DNA of 64,000 nt, from NCBI RefSeq assembly GCF_027587195.1, contig NZ_JAPDDP010000026.1:1-64000 (forward strand), given 5' to 3'. The stretch is from Solirubrobacter phytolaccae. GTDB lineage: Bacteria > Actinomycetota > Thermoleophilia > Solirubrobacterales > Solirubrobacteraceae. Shown here one piece after another: positions 42,102 to 51,023 of this stretch. Position 1 is the first letter of the stretch. Each line of letters opens with the position of its first letter. The position numbers and the translations under genes are program-made. Below the pieces are notes generated by a model. It was given only the letters and a program-made list of their open reading frames with translations, was not told the origin of the DNA and did not search any database.

Positions 42102-44819
42102 GTGCCTTTGCTCAGCAGGATGGTCGCCGCAGCGGCGACCGGTGCCGTGCTCACACTGGTTGGATCGGGGTCCGCGCTCGCGGCCCCGACGGCGTTCGTG
42201 ACCGACGGCAACGCGTCCGTGTTCCCGGTCGACGTCGCCACGGGCGTGCCCGGCGAGCGGATCGCGCTCACCACCGGTGAGACCCAGCTCGTCGTCGCCT
42301 CGCCGGACGGCAAGACCATCTACACCCTGGGGGCCAGCCCCGGGCTCCTGTCGGTGATCGACGCGGCCACGCGCACGGTCAAGTCGACGATCACGATCGG
42401 CACGGTCCCGGCCGGCCTCGCGATCACACCGGACGGCACGAAGCTCTACGTGACGCGCCAGTTCTCGCGCCAGCTCATCCCCGTCGACGCCGCGACCGGC
42501 GCGACCGGCCCGGCGATCACGACCGGGAACGGCCCGCGCGGGATCGCGATCACGCCCGACGGCACGAAGGTCGTCGTGACGAACTACAGCGGCAGCCAGG
42601 TGCAGATCGTGTCGGTCGCGACGGGCGCTGTGCTGTCGACGATCCCGGTCCCCGGCAACCCGCAGTCCGTCGTCATCACCCCGGACGGCAAGACCGCGTG
42701 GGCGTTCGCCGAGACCAACAAGCAGCTCGTCCCGATCGATCTCGCCACCGCGACGGCCGGGACGCCGATCGTGGTCGGGGGCACGACGCCGCGCACGATC
42801 GCGCTCGCGCCGGACGGCACGTCGATCTACGTGTCGGACTGGGCGAGCGGTGATCTCACGCCGTTCGACCTCGCCACCGGCGCGCCGCGGACACCGATCG
42901 TCAGCCTGGGCGCGACGAGCGTCGCGTTCACACCCGACGGCAAGACCGGCTACGCCCCCGGCGGCATGAGCGGCAAGGTCTTCCGCTTCGACGTCGCCAC
43001 GGGCGCGCTGGGCACGCCGATCGAGCTCGGCAACTCCCCCGCGTACGTCGCGTTCTCGAACGTCACGCCCACTGAGCAGGGCCCGCCCGCGCCGACCTAC
43101 ACGCTCTCGCACGAGTACCTGTCGGGCACCGTGGGCGATCCGACGAACGACCGCGTCACGATCACCGTCGCGCAGAAGACGGCGGCCGGCGGCGATGTCG
43201 ATGCTTCGGCGTTGCGCGTGGAAGCGGTGCTGTCGTCGAACCCGGCGGTCGCGGCATTGAGCGGCGTGACCGTGAGTGGGATGGGCGCGACCCGGTCGGT
43301 GTCGATCACGCCCGCGGGCGGCGTCGGCTACGCGGACATCGCGCTGCGGGTGAGCGGCCTCGGAACCGAGACGACGACCGCGATCGTCAACTACGCCGCC
43401 TCGGGCGCCGCGCCGACCGCGACGAGCCGCTCGCTGATCGGCAGCGCGGACGCGTCGGCCGCGATCGACGCCGGCGACGGCTACATGCTCGTCGCCGACG
43501 ACGAGAGCAACATCATCAAGCTCTTCAAGCGCGACTCCTCGGAGCGGCGCGTGAAGGACTGGGACTTCCAGACGCGCGTGCAGGCGCCGCGCGAGGTCGA
43601 CATCGAGGCCGCGACGCGCGTCGGCGACACGATCTACTGGAGCGGGTCGCTCGGCAACAACAAGGAGGGCAAGCTGCGGCCGGAGCGGGCGTTCGTGTTC
43701 ACGACGGTGGTGAGCGGATCGGGCGCGAGCACCGAGCTGACGTTCGGGAACCGCTACGCCGGGCTGCGCGACGACCTGATCGAATGGGACCAGGCGCACG
43801 GGAATCGCTTCGGGTTCGCGGCCGGCGCGGCCGAGGGCAAGATCCCCAAGATCCTCAACGGCTTCAACGTCGAGGGGCTGGAGTTCGCGCCGGGGTCGAC
43901 CTCGGTGGCGTACGTCGGGTTCCGGGCGCCGCTGGTGCCCGCCGTTCCGGGTGGCAAGGCGCTGGTCGTGCCAGTGCTCAACTTCGACCAGGTCGCCTCG
44001 GCGAGCGCGAAGGCGACGTTCGGCGAGCCGATCCTGTGGGACCTCGGCGGGCTCAGCATCCGCGACATCCGCAAGAACGCGCTCGACCAGTACCTCGTGC
44101 TGGCCGGCTCCTACGACGCCGGCGGGCGCTACGAGCTGTGGACCTGGGACGGTGTGTCGTCGCACGCGCCGCGCAAGTCGCCGACGCCGCTGCCCGCCCT
44201 GGACACCACGGGCGAGGACCCGGGTGCGTGGGAGGCGATCGTCGACGTGCCCGCGCCGCTGCGGACCGGTGCGCCGGTGCAGCTGCTGATGGACCAGGGC
44301 GCGGCGGACCTCTACCACGACGGCCAGGAGGCGAAGTCGCTCAACCCGGAGTGGAGCAAGGGCCGGTCCGACTGGTTCTCGCTCGAGCTGCCGACCGACA
44401 TCACGGTGGGCCTCTCGGGCACGGTGCCGCTGACGCTCGGGCTGTCGCTGGGCTCGGGCTCGGCTTCGTTCGGCACGTTCCTGCCGGGCGTCGGCCGGGA
44501 TTACGTGGCGCCGCTGGACGCGACGGTCACGGCGACGGCGGAGGCGAGCGCGTTGACGGTGTATGACCCGAGCAGCGTCGTGCCGGGCCGGCTGGTGAAC
44601 GGGACACGGGCGCTGGCGACGCCGGTGGCGGCGCGAGCCGGGACGGGTGCGTTCGCGCCGGTCGGGAGCGCCGCGGTGACGCTGGGCGCCTGGACCGAGC
44701 CGGTCAGCAACGAGCCCGTCGCGCTCGAGTTCCGGCAGTCGATCGGGGCGCGTGAGGGCCTGAGCGCGGGCGAGTACGGCAAGACGCTCGTGTTCCTGCT
44801 CGCACAAACGACGCCGTAG
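42102..44819 (+). CDS. secreted YVTN beta-propeller / DUF3616-like protein
   Basis: A 905-residue exported protein. A signal peptide is cleaved after about residue 27 (SALA then APT). Residues about 30-325 hold six YVTN-type propeller repeats, each with a core like AITPDGTKLYV. A beta-rich linker (about 330-460) leads to a region about 465-760 resembling DUF3616 (YMLVADDESNIIKLFKRD, NGFNVEGLEFAPG). The last ~135 residues (about 770-905) form a domain also found at the end of the convergent nuclease. No catalytic motif is seen in the propeller. Probably a surface or extracellular binding protein. Confidence 0.8.
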   Translation: MPLLSRMVAAAATGAVLTLVGSGSALAAPTAFVTDGNASVFPVDVATGVPGERIALTTGETQLVVASPDGKTIYTLGASPGLLSVIDAATRTVKSTITIGTVPAGLAITPDGTKLYVTRQFSRQLIPVDAATGATGPAITTGNGPRGIAITPDGTKVVVTNYSGSQVQIVSVATGAVLSTIPVPGNPQSVVITPDGKTAWAFAETNKQLVPIDLATATAGTPIVVGGTTPRTIALAPDGTSIYVSDWASGDLTPFDLATGAPRTPIVSLGATSVAFTPDGKTGYAPGGMSGKVFRFDVATGALGTPIELGNSPAYVAFSNVTPTEQGPPAPTYTLSHEYLSGTVGDPTNDRVTITVAQKTAAGGDVDASALRVEAVLSSNPAVAALSGVTVSGMGATRSVSITPAGGVGYADIALRVSGLGTETTTAIVNYAASGAAPTATSRSLIGSADASAAIDAGDGYMLVADDESNIIKLFKRDSSERRVKDWDFQTRVQAPREVDIEAATRVGDTIYWSGSLGNNKEGKLRPERAFVFTTVVSGSGASTELTFGNRYAGLRDDLIEWDQAHGNRFGFAAGAAEGKIPKILNGFNVEGLEFAPGSTSVAYVGFRAPLVPAVPGGKALVVPVLNFDQVASASAKATFGEPILWDLGGLSIRDIRKNALDQYLVLAGSYDAGGRYELWTWDGVSSHAPRKSPTPLPALDTTGEDPGAWEAIVDVPAPLRTGAPVQLLMDQGAADLYHDGQEAKSLNPEWSKGRSDWFSLELPTDITVGLSGTVPLTLGLSLGSGSASFGTFLPGVGRDYVAPLDATVTATAEASALTVYDPSSVVPGRLVNGTRALATPVAARAGTGAFAPVGSAAVTLGAWTEPVSNEPVALEFRQSIGAREGLSAGEYGKTLVFLLAQTTP

Positions 44820-44824
44820 AACGA

Positions 44825-44855
44825 CCGAGGGGGCGCCGCAGTGGCGCCCCCTCGG
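44825..44855. terminator. bidirectional terminator between two secreted-protein genes
   Basis: A perfect 13-bp stem: CCGAGGGGGCGCC (44825-44837) pairs with GGCGCCCCCTCGG (44843-44855), loop GCAGT. It sits between convergent stops at 44819 and 44883, so it can serve both strands, though T-tracts are short. Confidence 0.75.
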
Positions 44856-44882
44856 GTTACGTTCGGCGCGCTCGGCGCGCGG

Positions 44883-47633
44883 TTACGGCGTGGTGGTGCT
44901 CAGGGTGAACGTGAGCGTCTTGGAGTAGCTGCCGGTGCGCAGGCCGTCCTCGGCTGCGATCGACTGCTTGAAGCCGACCGTGACCTTGCGGACGCTGATC
45001 GGCTCGGTCCAGGACGCCAGCGCCAGCGGGCTGCTGTCGGTCTTCAGCGGCGCGTACGTGCCGCCGTTGGCGTTGACCTGCACGGGCGTGCGGAGCGCGT
45101 GCACGCCGTTGACCAGGCGGCCGGTGGCCGTGGTGGAGGCGTCGTTGACGCTCAGCGTCGCATCCGCGCCGGTCGAGGTGACCGTCGCGTCCAGCGTCGT
45201 CGTGTAGTCGCGAGCCACACCCGGCAGGAACGTGCCGAACGAGGCGTCGCCGATCGTCAGCGCCAGCGTCGCGGGGACGCTGCCGGTGAGGTTGCTCGGC
45301 TGCGAGACGCTCGCGCCCTTGGCGAGCTCGAACGTCACGACCGGCGGGTCATGGTCGGAGATGCCGCTGCCGTCGCCCTCGGGGCGCTCGTAGTAGTCGT
45401 TGTCGAAGTGCACGTAGCGGAAGTCCGTCACGCGCGACTCGAGGCCGGAGGAGACGAAGATGTGGTCCAGCGTCTGCAGGTGGCCGTTGAACTTGTACGA
45501 GTAGGCCTGGCCCACCGGCGCCTTGGTCCACAGGTTCGCGAGGGCGTTGCCGCCCGCGAGCGTGCTGAGCGCGGTGGAGAACTCGAAGTCGTTCAGGTCA
45601 CCGGCGACGAGGACGTTCTTGCCCTCCTGCTGCATCTGCTTGGCGGCCGTGTTGACCCAGGCCGCCTCGTCGATCCGGCACTGGTTCTGGTGCGACTGCG
45701 ACGCCCAGTGGTTGCTGAGGGCGGTGAAGGTGATGTCGCCCTTCTTGAGCTCGAGCGCGTACGGGGCGCGGTCGAACAGCTTGCCCGGGTAGAGGTCGCA
45801 GACGCCCGCGTTGGCCCACGGGCCGGGGACGTCGGCGCCGATCACGCGGCCGTTGGTGGCCGTCGTGCCGTTCTTGACGAGGAAGCCGGGCGCGATGCCG
45901 CGGCCGTCGTTGTTCGGGGCGATATAGCCCGTGTAGTTGCCGAGCTTCGCGGCCAGGCCGGTGAGCGCGTTCTTGCCGTTGAGGACCGCGACTTCCTGGA
46001 CGGCGATGACGTCCGGCTCCTTGAGGAAGTTCTTGATCGCCAGGGCGATCGTGCGGATGCGCTCCTCGTACTCGGCGTCGGTGATGGTGTGGCCGTCGTT
46101 GCTCTCGCCCACCGGGAACAGGTTCTCGACGTTGAAGGAGGCGACGCGCAGCGTGTTGTCCTCCGGCGTCGGGACGGCCGGCGGGTACGCGGCGTTGATC
46201 GGGCCGCGCTCGATCGTCGGGGCGGTCGCGCCCGTGAGCTGAGGCACGATCTTGAAGAAGCTGTAGCTGTAGCTCAGCGGGCCCGTGACGCTCTTGACGA
46301 CGTCGAAGAGGTCCAGGTCGACCTGCGTGAGGCTGCGCCACGGCAGGCGCGGGTCGGCGGGGTTGCCGGCGCCACCGTCGGGCGAGATGCCGAGCTCGGC
46401 GGGCGCGTCCGACCACGGGGTGGTCTCGGCGGCCGCGTCGTTCTTGCGGAACAGGCGCGTGGCGTCCGTTCCGGGCTCGACGAAGACGTCACGGAACTTG
46501 GTCGTGCCGCCGCCGGTGGCGATGCCGACCGGAAGCGTCACGCGCATGCCCTGCAGCGCGCGGTAGTACGGGCGGTTGATCGGGTCCTGGTTCTCGGCCT
46601 TGGTCTGGTCGAGGACGACCGCCTCCGGGAGCGGCTTCTTGTCCGTGGAGACGGAGACGGCGACCGTGTTCAGGTCGACTTCCTGGGCGTTCGGGTTCGT
46701 CGTGGAGCCGACGCCGTCCGGCACGATCTCGACCTGGCCGAACTTCGCGTTCGCGCGACCCTCGATGACGACCTCACGGCCGATGACGTCCGCCGGGTTG
46801 GTCGCGCTGCGGCGGATGCCCGCCACGAAGATGGCGCTCGAGGTGGTGGCCGTCGCCGAACGGGTCTCCTCCTGGATCCAGATGCCCGAGTCGCCCTTGT
46901 AGATGGCGTCGTAGGAGGAGCCGTAGAGGTTGTCGATGCCGGTCACGATGCCCTTGATGCGGACGCGCGTGCCGTTGCACGCCGACGAGGCGCCGAGCGT
47001 TTGGATGCTCGTGATGCTGGTGACCGCCGGGGCGGTCTGGCAGCCCTCGCCGGGCTCGACCGGACCACCGGTGCAGGCGCTGCCGCACTTGGTGGGGGTC
47101 GGCGTCGTCGGACCGGTGAAGTCGGCCGCGTTGTCGTCGGTGTCCTGCGTGCCGCCGTTCTTGCGGATGAACCCGCCGGGGCCGGTCGACGGCTGGGCGA
47201 GGCCCGCGCCTTCGCGGTAGGCCTGCGGGGCGGCGGTCGAGCCGAAGGCGTCGACGGTCGCCGACCCGTTGCGCAGGGCGATGCCGCCCGTGGCCGTGAT
47301 ACCCGTGCCGTACTGCACGTCGGACTGCGCCGTGAACGTGCCGGCCGAGTTGGCGAACACGAACGTCCCGTTCGCCGGCAGCGAAGCGCCGGCGGGCACG
47401 GTCGCCCGCACGCTGTTGGTGCCGGCGCTGTTGGCACCGACGATCGTCCAGCCGCCGATCGCGACGGCGGCGCCGGAGACGTTGCGGAGCTCGATGACTT
47501 CGTCGTTGCCGCCGCCGGGGCCGCCGAACGCCACCTGCGAGATCACGACCGGGCCGGCCGCATGCGCTGCGGGTGCCGCGAGCGCAAGCGCGGCGATCGC
47601 CGTCGTCGCGACGGTCAGAAGACGGGGTTTCAC
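44883..47633 (-). CDS. secreted ExeM/NucH-like endonuclease with lamin-tail domain
   Basis: A 916-residue exported protein. The GTG start gives a signal peptide cleaved after about residue 25 (AAHA then AGP). A lamin-tail domain follows (about 26-130: VVISQVAFGGPGGGNDEVIEL, GGWTIVG). Next are a Cys-containing linker and an OB/ExeM-like region (about 200-520). The endonuclease/exonuclease/phosphatase domain (about 540-775) carries LRVASFNVENLF, VIAVQEV, GDLND and SDHDPP, i.e. the Asn, Glu, Asp and His of the active site. The last ~135 residues match the C-terminal domain of the convergent propeller protein. Likely degrades extracellular DNA for nutrient or biofilm purposes. Confidence 0.88.
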   Translation of the reverse strand: MKPRLLTVATTAIAALALAAPAAHAAGPVVISQVAFGGPGGGNDEVIELRNVSGAAVAIGGWTIVGANSAGTNSVRATVPAGASLPANGTFVFANSAGTFTAQSDVQYGTGITATGGIALRNGSATVDAFGSTAAPQAYREGAGLAQPSTGPGGFIRKNGGTQDTDDNAADFTGPTTPTPTKCGSACTGGPVEPGEGCQTAPAVTSITSIQTLGASSACNGTRVRIKGIVTGIDNLYGSSYDAIYKGDSGIWIQEETRSATATTSSAIFVAGIRRSATNPADVIGREVVIEGRANAKFGQVEIVPDGVGSTTNPNAQEVDLNTVAVSVSTDKKPLPEAVVLDQTKAENQDPINRPYYRALQGMRVTLPVGIATGGGTTKFRDVFVEPGTDATRLFRKNDAAAETTPWSDAPAELGISPDGGAGNPADPRLPWRSLTQVDLDLFDVVKSVTGPLSYSYSFFKIVPQLTGATAPTIERGPINAAYPPAVPTPEDNTLRVASFNVENLFPVGESNDGHTITDAEYEERIRTIALAIKNFLKEPDVIAVQEVAVLNGKNALTGLAAKLGNYTGYIAPNNDGRGIAPGFLVKNGTTATNGRVIGADVPGPWANAGVCDLYPGKLFDRAPYALELKKGDITFTALSNHWASQSHQNQCRIDEAAWVNTAAKQMQQEGKNVLVAGDLNDFEFSTALSTLAGGNALANLWTKAPVGQAYSYKFNGHLQTLDHIFVSSGLESRVTDFRYVHFDNDYYERPEGDGSGISDHDPPVVTFELAKGASVSQPSNLTGSVPATLALTIGDASFGTFLPGVARDYTTTLDATVTSTGADATLSVNDASTTATGRLVNGVHALRTPVQVNANGGTYAPLKTDSSPLALASWTEPISVRKVTVGFKQSIAAEDGLRTGSYSKTLTFTLSTTTP

Positions 47634-47773
47634 GATGGAGGAGTCCTTTCCGCGGGGGAATCCGAAAGACGGCGTCAACTTACAGGTGCGTCGCGCTGAG
47701 AGGTGACGGTTTGGTGACCAACCCCGGTGGTTGCCCGGTATGAGCGGGTGTGGCGTGTGTCCGGCTGCGGACA

Positions 47774-50308
47774 TCAGCGTTGGATCGCCAGGCGTCCGTC
47801 GTCGGCGTGGAGGCGCACCGTGCCGTCGGTGTCCGTGCGGACGACGGTGGGCACGGCCGCGGCCAGCGCGCGCGTGGTGGACGGGTCCGGATGGCCGTAC
47901 GTGTTCTCCTTACCCACCTCGATCGCGGCGACCTTGGGCTGCAGTTGCTGGAGGAGGGCGGGCAGGCCCGGGTCGGCGCTGCCGTGGTGGGGCACCTTGA
48001 GCACGTCGACCGGAGCGAGCGCGAGCCGGCTGAGCACGGGCGACTCGGCGTCCGCGGTCAGGAACACCGACACGTCCTCGGCCTCCAGGCGCATCACGAG
48101 CGCGTTGTCGTTCGGGTCGCCGCTCGCCGTCCAGCCCGCGGGGCGCCGTGGCGGCCACAGCACGTGGAAGCGGAGGTGGTTGAGCGTGATCGTCTCCCCC
48201 GCCGCCGGCGCGTGGACCTTGTGACGGGTGAGCGTGCGCTGCACGGCCGAGCTCCAGCCCGCGCCGCCGTCGACGATCAGCCGGGGTCGGTACTTGGCGA
48301 TCACGGCCGGGGCGGCGCCCTCGTGGTCGGTCTCCGCGTGGGTGAGCATCAGCGCGTCCAGCCGGTCGACGCCCGCCTCGCGCAGGCGGGTGAGGATCGG
48401 CCCGTCCGGCTTGCCCGTGTCGATGAGGACGGTGACGCCGTCGTGCTCGATCAGCGTCGCGTCGCCCTGGCCGATGTCCAGGAACGTGACCCGCAGGACA
48501 CCGGGCGCGGGCGGCGCCGTCGTGGTGCGGCTCAGCACGACGACTGCGGCGACGACGGCGAGCGCGAGCGCCGCGGCGGCGGGCGTGACGCGGCGGCGCC
48601 TGCGCGGGGTTCGGCTCCAGCGTTTGAGCGCCAGGGCGGTCAGCAGCACGAGCCCGAGCCAGCCGGCCAGGACGAGCTGCGGGCTCGCGTGGATCTCGAC
48701 CACCGACAGCGGCGTGGCCGCCGTGATCCGCGCGACGTGCTGGACGTAGACGAGCAGCGGCGCGGTGAGGAACGTGAACGGGACGGCGAGCGGTGCCGCC
48801 AGTTGCGCCGCCGCGCACGCCAGCACGCCGAGCCACATCACGGGCGCGATCGCCGGCGCCGCGAGCAGGTTCGCGGGCAGCGCGGCCAGCGAGACCTCCT
48901 CGAAGTGCATCGCCATCAGCGGCGCCGTCCCGATCGTCGCCGCGAGCGTGAGCGCCGCCGCCTCGGCGACAGGGTCGGGCAGCCGGCGTTTGAGCGGTTC
49001 GGCGAGCGGCGCGAACCCGGCCAGCAGCGCCGCGACCGCCGCGAACGACAGCTGCCAGCCCGGCTCCTGCACCGAGCGTGGGTTGAGCACCAGCGTCACC
49101 GCCGCCGCGAGCAGCAGCGCGTACCAGCGCTGCGCGGGCCGCCCCGCGAGCGCCGCGACCAGGCCCGTGATGCCCATCACGCCCGCCCGCTGGATCGATG
49201 GCCCGGCGCCCGTGAGCGGCACGTACAGCGCGATCGCGAGCGCGGCGACGACCAGCCGCGCGCGCAGCGGAAGCCCCAGCAGGCTCGCCACCGCGAGCAC
49301 GAGGATCGCGAGCAGCATCACGTTCTGGCCGCTCACCGCCAGGATGTGCGCGAGCCCCGAGCGCTGGAAGTCGTCCTTGACCTCGCCCGTGAGCTGCTCG
49401 TCCGCGCCGATCACCATCCCGCGCAGCAGCGCCGCCTCGGGCGCGGCGAGCCGCTGCGCGAGCCCGGCCTCGGCCCGCCGCCGCACGCCGTCGAGCACGC
49501 CGGCCACGCCTCCCCGCCGCGTGCCGGTGGCGTCGACGCGCGACGCGTCGATAGCCGCGTGCGCGTTGCGCAGCCGCTGATAGGCGTCCGCGAACCCGAG
49601 CGGCGCGACCCGCCCGGACACGGCGACGATGTCCCCGACGGCGACCGAGGGCCCCGCCCCGTGTTTCGCCTCGCCGCCCGTCGCCTCGTCCGCCGTGACC
49701 CCGCCGCCCGCAGCGGCCCCAACCCCGGCCGCCGCCTCACCACCTGCCGCCACGCCCGCCGTAGCCCCGCCGCCCAACGTCGCGCCCGCCGTGGCCCCGC
49801 CGCCCGTCGTCCCGGGCGCCGGCGCGGCCGTACTTCCACCCTCGCGGGCGGCGCGGGGCGGCCCTGGCCAGGCGCGCGAGCGCAGCACGGCCTGCTCACC
49901 CGCGCCTGGGCCGTCGAGGAGACGGACGCGCGCGACCGCCGGGCCGTGGGCACGCTCGCGGACCGGCTCGAGGACGACAACGCGCGTCGTGACCGAGCGG
50001 CCGTGCATGTCGGCGAGCACGCCGGCGTCCAGCGCCGTGAGCCGCGCGTCCGCGAGCGTCGCGCCGAGCAGCACCGCCGCGGCGGCGATCGGCGCCGGCC
50101 AGGTCGCCCCGGCCAGCGTGGCCGCGGCGAGCGCCGTGGCCACGACCGCCGCGGGGTGCGCACGGCTCAGCAACAGCCCGGCGACCAGCGCGGCGAGCAC
50201 GACGTGCCGTGGGTGCGCTCGCACCGTCGCGAGGGCGAGCCGCGCCCGCGCGGAGGCGCCTCCCGGAGCTTGCTGCGCCGGCACCGGAACCATGTGCGGC
50301 CGCGACAT
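47774..50308 (-). CDS. comEC: competence channel protein ComEC/Rec2
   Basis: An 844-residue membrane protein forming the DNA uptake channel. N-terminal helices lead to an OB domain (about 85-250), the competence domain (about 270-545: GLAHILAVSGQNVMLL, YVPLTGAGPSIQRAGVM) and a C-terminal metallo-beta-lactamase domain (about 605-844: FLDIGQGDATLI, THAETDHEG, PHHGSADPG). Residues about 150-220 are a Gly/Ala/Thr low-complexity insertion inside the OB domain (GGGATAG repeated), unusual for the family. It follows comEA by 10 bases. Confidence 0.92.
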   Translation of the reverse strand: MSRPHMVPVPAQQAPGGASARARLALATVRAHPRHVVLAALVAGLLLSRAHPAAVVATALAAATLAGATWPAPIAAAAVLLGATLADARLTALDAGVLADMHGRSVTTRVVVLEPVRERAHGPAVARVRLLDGPGAGEQAVLRSRAWPGPPRAAREGGSTAAPAPGTTGGGATAGATLGGGATAGVAAGGEAAAGVGAAAGGGVTADEATGGEAKHGAGPSVAVGDIVAVSGRVAPLGFADAYQRLRNAHAAIDASRVDATGTRRGGVAGVLDGVRRRAEAGLAQRLAAPEAALLRGMVIGADEQLTGEVKDDFQRSGLAHILAVSGQNVMLLAILVLAVASLLGLPLRARLVVAALAIALYVPLTGAGPSIQRAGVMGITGLVAALAGRPAQRWYALLLAAAVTLVLNPRSVQEPGWQLSFAAVAALLAGFAPLAEPLKRRLPDPVAEAAALTLAATIGTAPLMAMHFEEVSLAALPANLLAAPAIAPVMWLGVLACAAAQLAAPLAVPFTFLTAPLLVYVQHVARITAATPLSVVEIHASPQLVLAGWLGLVLLTALALKRWSRTPRRRRRVTPAAAALALAVVAAVVVLSRTTTAPPAPGVLRVTFLDIGQGDATLIEHDGVTVLIDTGKPDGPILTRLREAGVDRLDALMLTHAETDHEGAAPAVIAKYRPRLIVDGGAGWSSAVQRTLTRHKVHAPAAGETITLNHLRFHVLWPPRRPAGWTASGDPNDNALVMRLEAEDVSVFLTADAESPVLSRLALAPVDVLKVPHHGSADPGLPALLQQLQPKVAAIEVGKENTYGHPDPSTTRALAAAVPTVVRTDTDGTVRLHADDGRLAIQR

Positions 50309-50318
50309 CGCTCGCGCT

Positions 50319-50936
50319 CTAGACCGTCACGCGTTCGCGGAGCGTCGCGAGGCGCTTCTCGCCGATGCCGGAGACCTGGTCGAGCTCGTCGACCGTTTTG
50401 AAGCCGCCGTGCTGCTCGCGGTACTCGATGATCTTCTGGGCCGTGGCCGGGCCGACGCCGTCGAGCGTGTCCAGCTGCTCGAGCGTCGCCGTGTTCAGGT
50501 TGATCGGGCCTTCGGGCGCCGCTGCCGCGCCGCCTGGCGTGGTCGGGGCCGTGGCGGTCGCGACCTTGCCGCGGGTCGGCACGAGGATCTGGCGGCCGTC
50601 CTCGAGCTTGGCGGCGCGGTTGAGCTGGGTCACGTCGGCACGGCGGGTCGCGCCGCCGGCGCGCTCCAGGGCGTCCTCGACGCGGTCCTGGGTCGTGAGC
50701 GAATAGACGCCGGGGCGCTTGACGGCGCCGGAGACGTCGACGACCACCTTCGTCCCACGTGCGGCCGCGCCCGGCTCGGCGGTGGGTTCCTGCGCCGCCG
50801 CGATCGTGGCGACGGCAGGTGGCGGCGCGGCGTCGGCGGTCGGTCGCGAACGGGCGAGGTACCAGGCGGCGAGCAGGGCCAGGACCACGCCCGCGGCGGC
50901 CCAGGCGGCCATCCGGCGGGGGTCTCGTTCGGGCAT
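50319..50936 (-). CDS. comEA: DNA-binding competence protein ComEA
   Basis: A 205-residue membrane-anchored protein that binds incoming double-stranded DNA outside the membrane. One N-terminal helix (about 9-27) is followed by an Ala/Pro linker, an SLBB domain (about 63-118: VVVDVSGAVKRPGVYSL) and a tandem helix-hairpin-helix DNA-binding domain (about 143-205: INLNTATLEQLDTLDGVG, IIEYREQHGGF, VSGIGEKRL). Together with ComEC this indicates natural-transformation machinery; pilus genes are not in the window. Confidence 0.93.
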   Translation of the reverse strand: MPERDPRRMAAWAAAGVVLALLAAWYLARSRPTADAAPPPAVATIAAAQEPTAEPGAAARGTKVVVDVSGAVKRPGVYSLTTQDRVEDALERAGGATRRADVTQLNRAAKLEDGRQILVPTRGKVATATAPTTPGGAAAAPEGPINLNTATLEQLDTLDGVGPATAQKIIEYREQHGGFKTVDELDQVSGIGEKRLATLRERVTV

Positions 50937-51023
50937 GGCCGGAACCTATGGGCGCGTGCTGAACGGATCAGCACGCGCTTTGCAACTTAAGACGCGCGGA
51001 AGTGTGAAAAAAGGCGCGCGGCC

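Noticed and set aside
42090-44807. 905-residue minus-strand frame opposite the propeller protein
   Set aside because: Arg/His/Asp-rich shadow without motifs; the plus strand has YVTN repeats and a ribosome site.
44841-47699. 952-residue plus-strand frame opposite the nuclease
   Set aside because: Arg/Asp/Val-rich antisense shadow; the minus strand has signal peptide, lamin-tail and nuclease motifs.
47634-47773. Riboswitch or regulatory RNA upstream of the nuclease
   Set aside because: Only short imperfect stems; nothing resembles a known riboswitch core.
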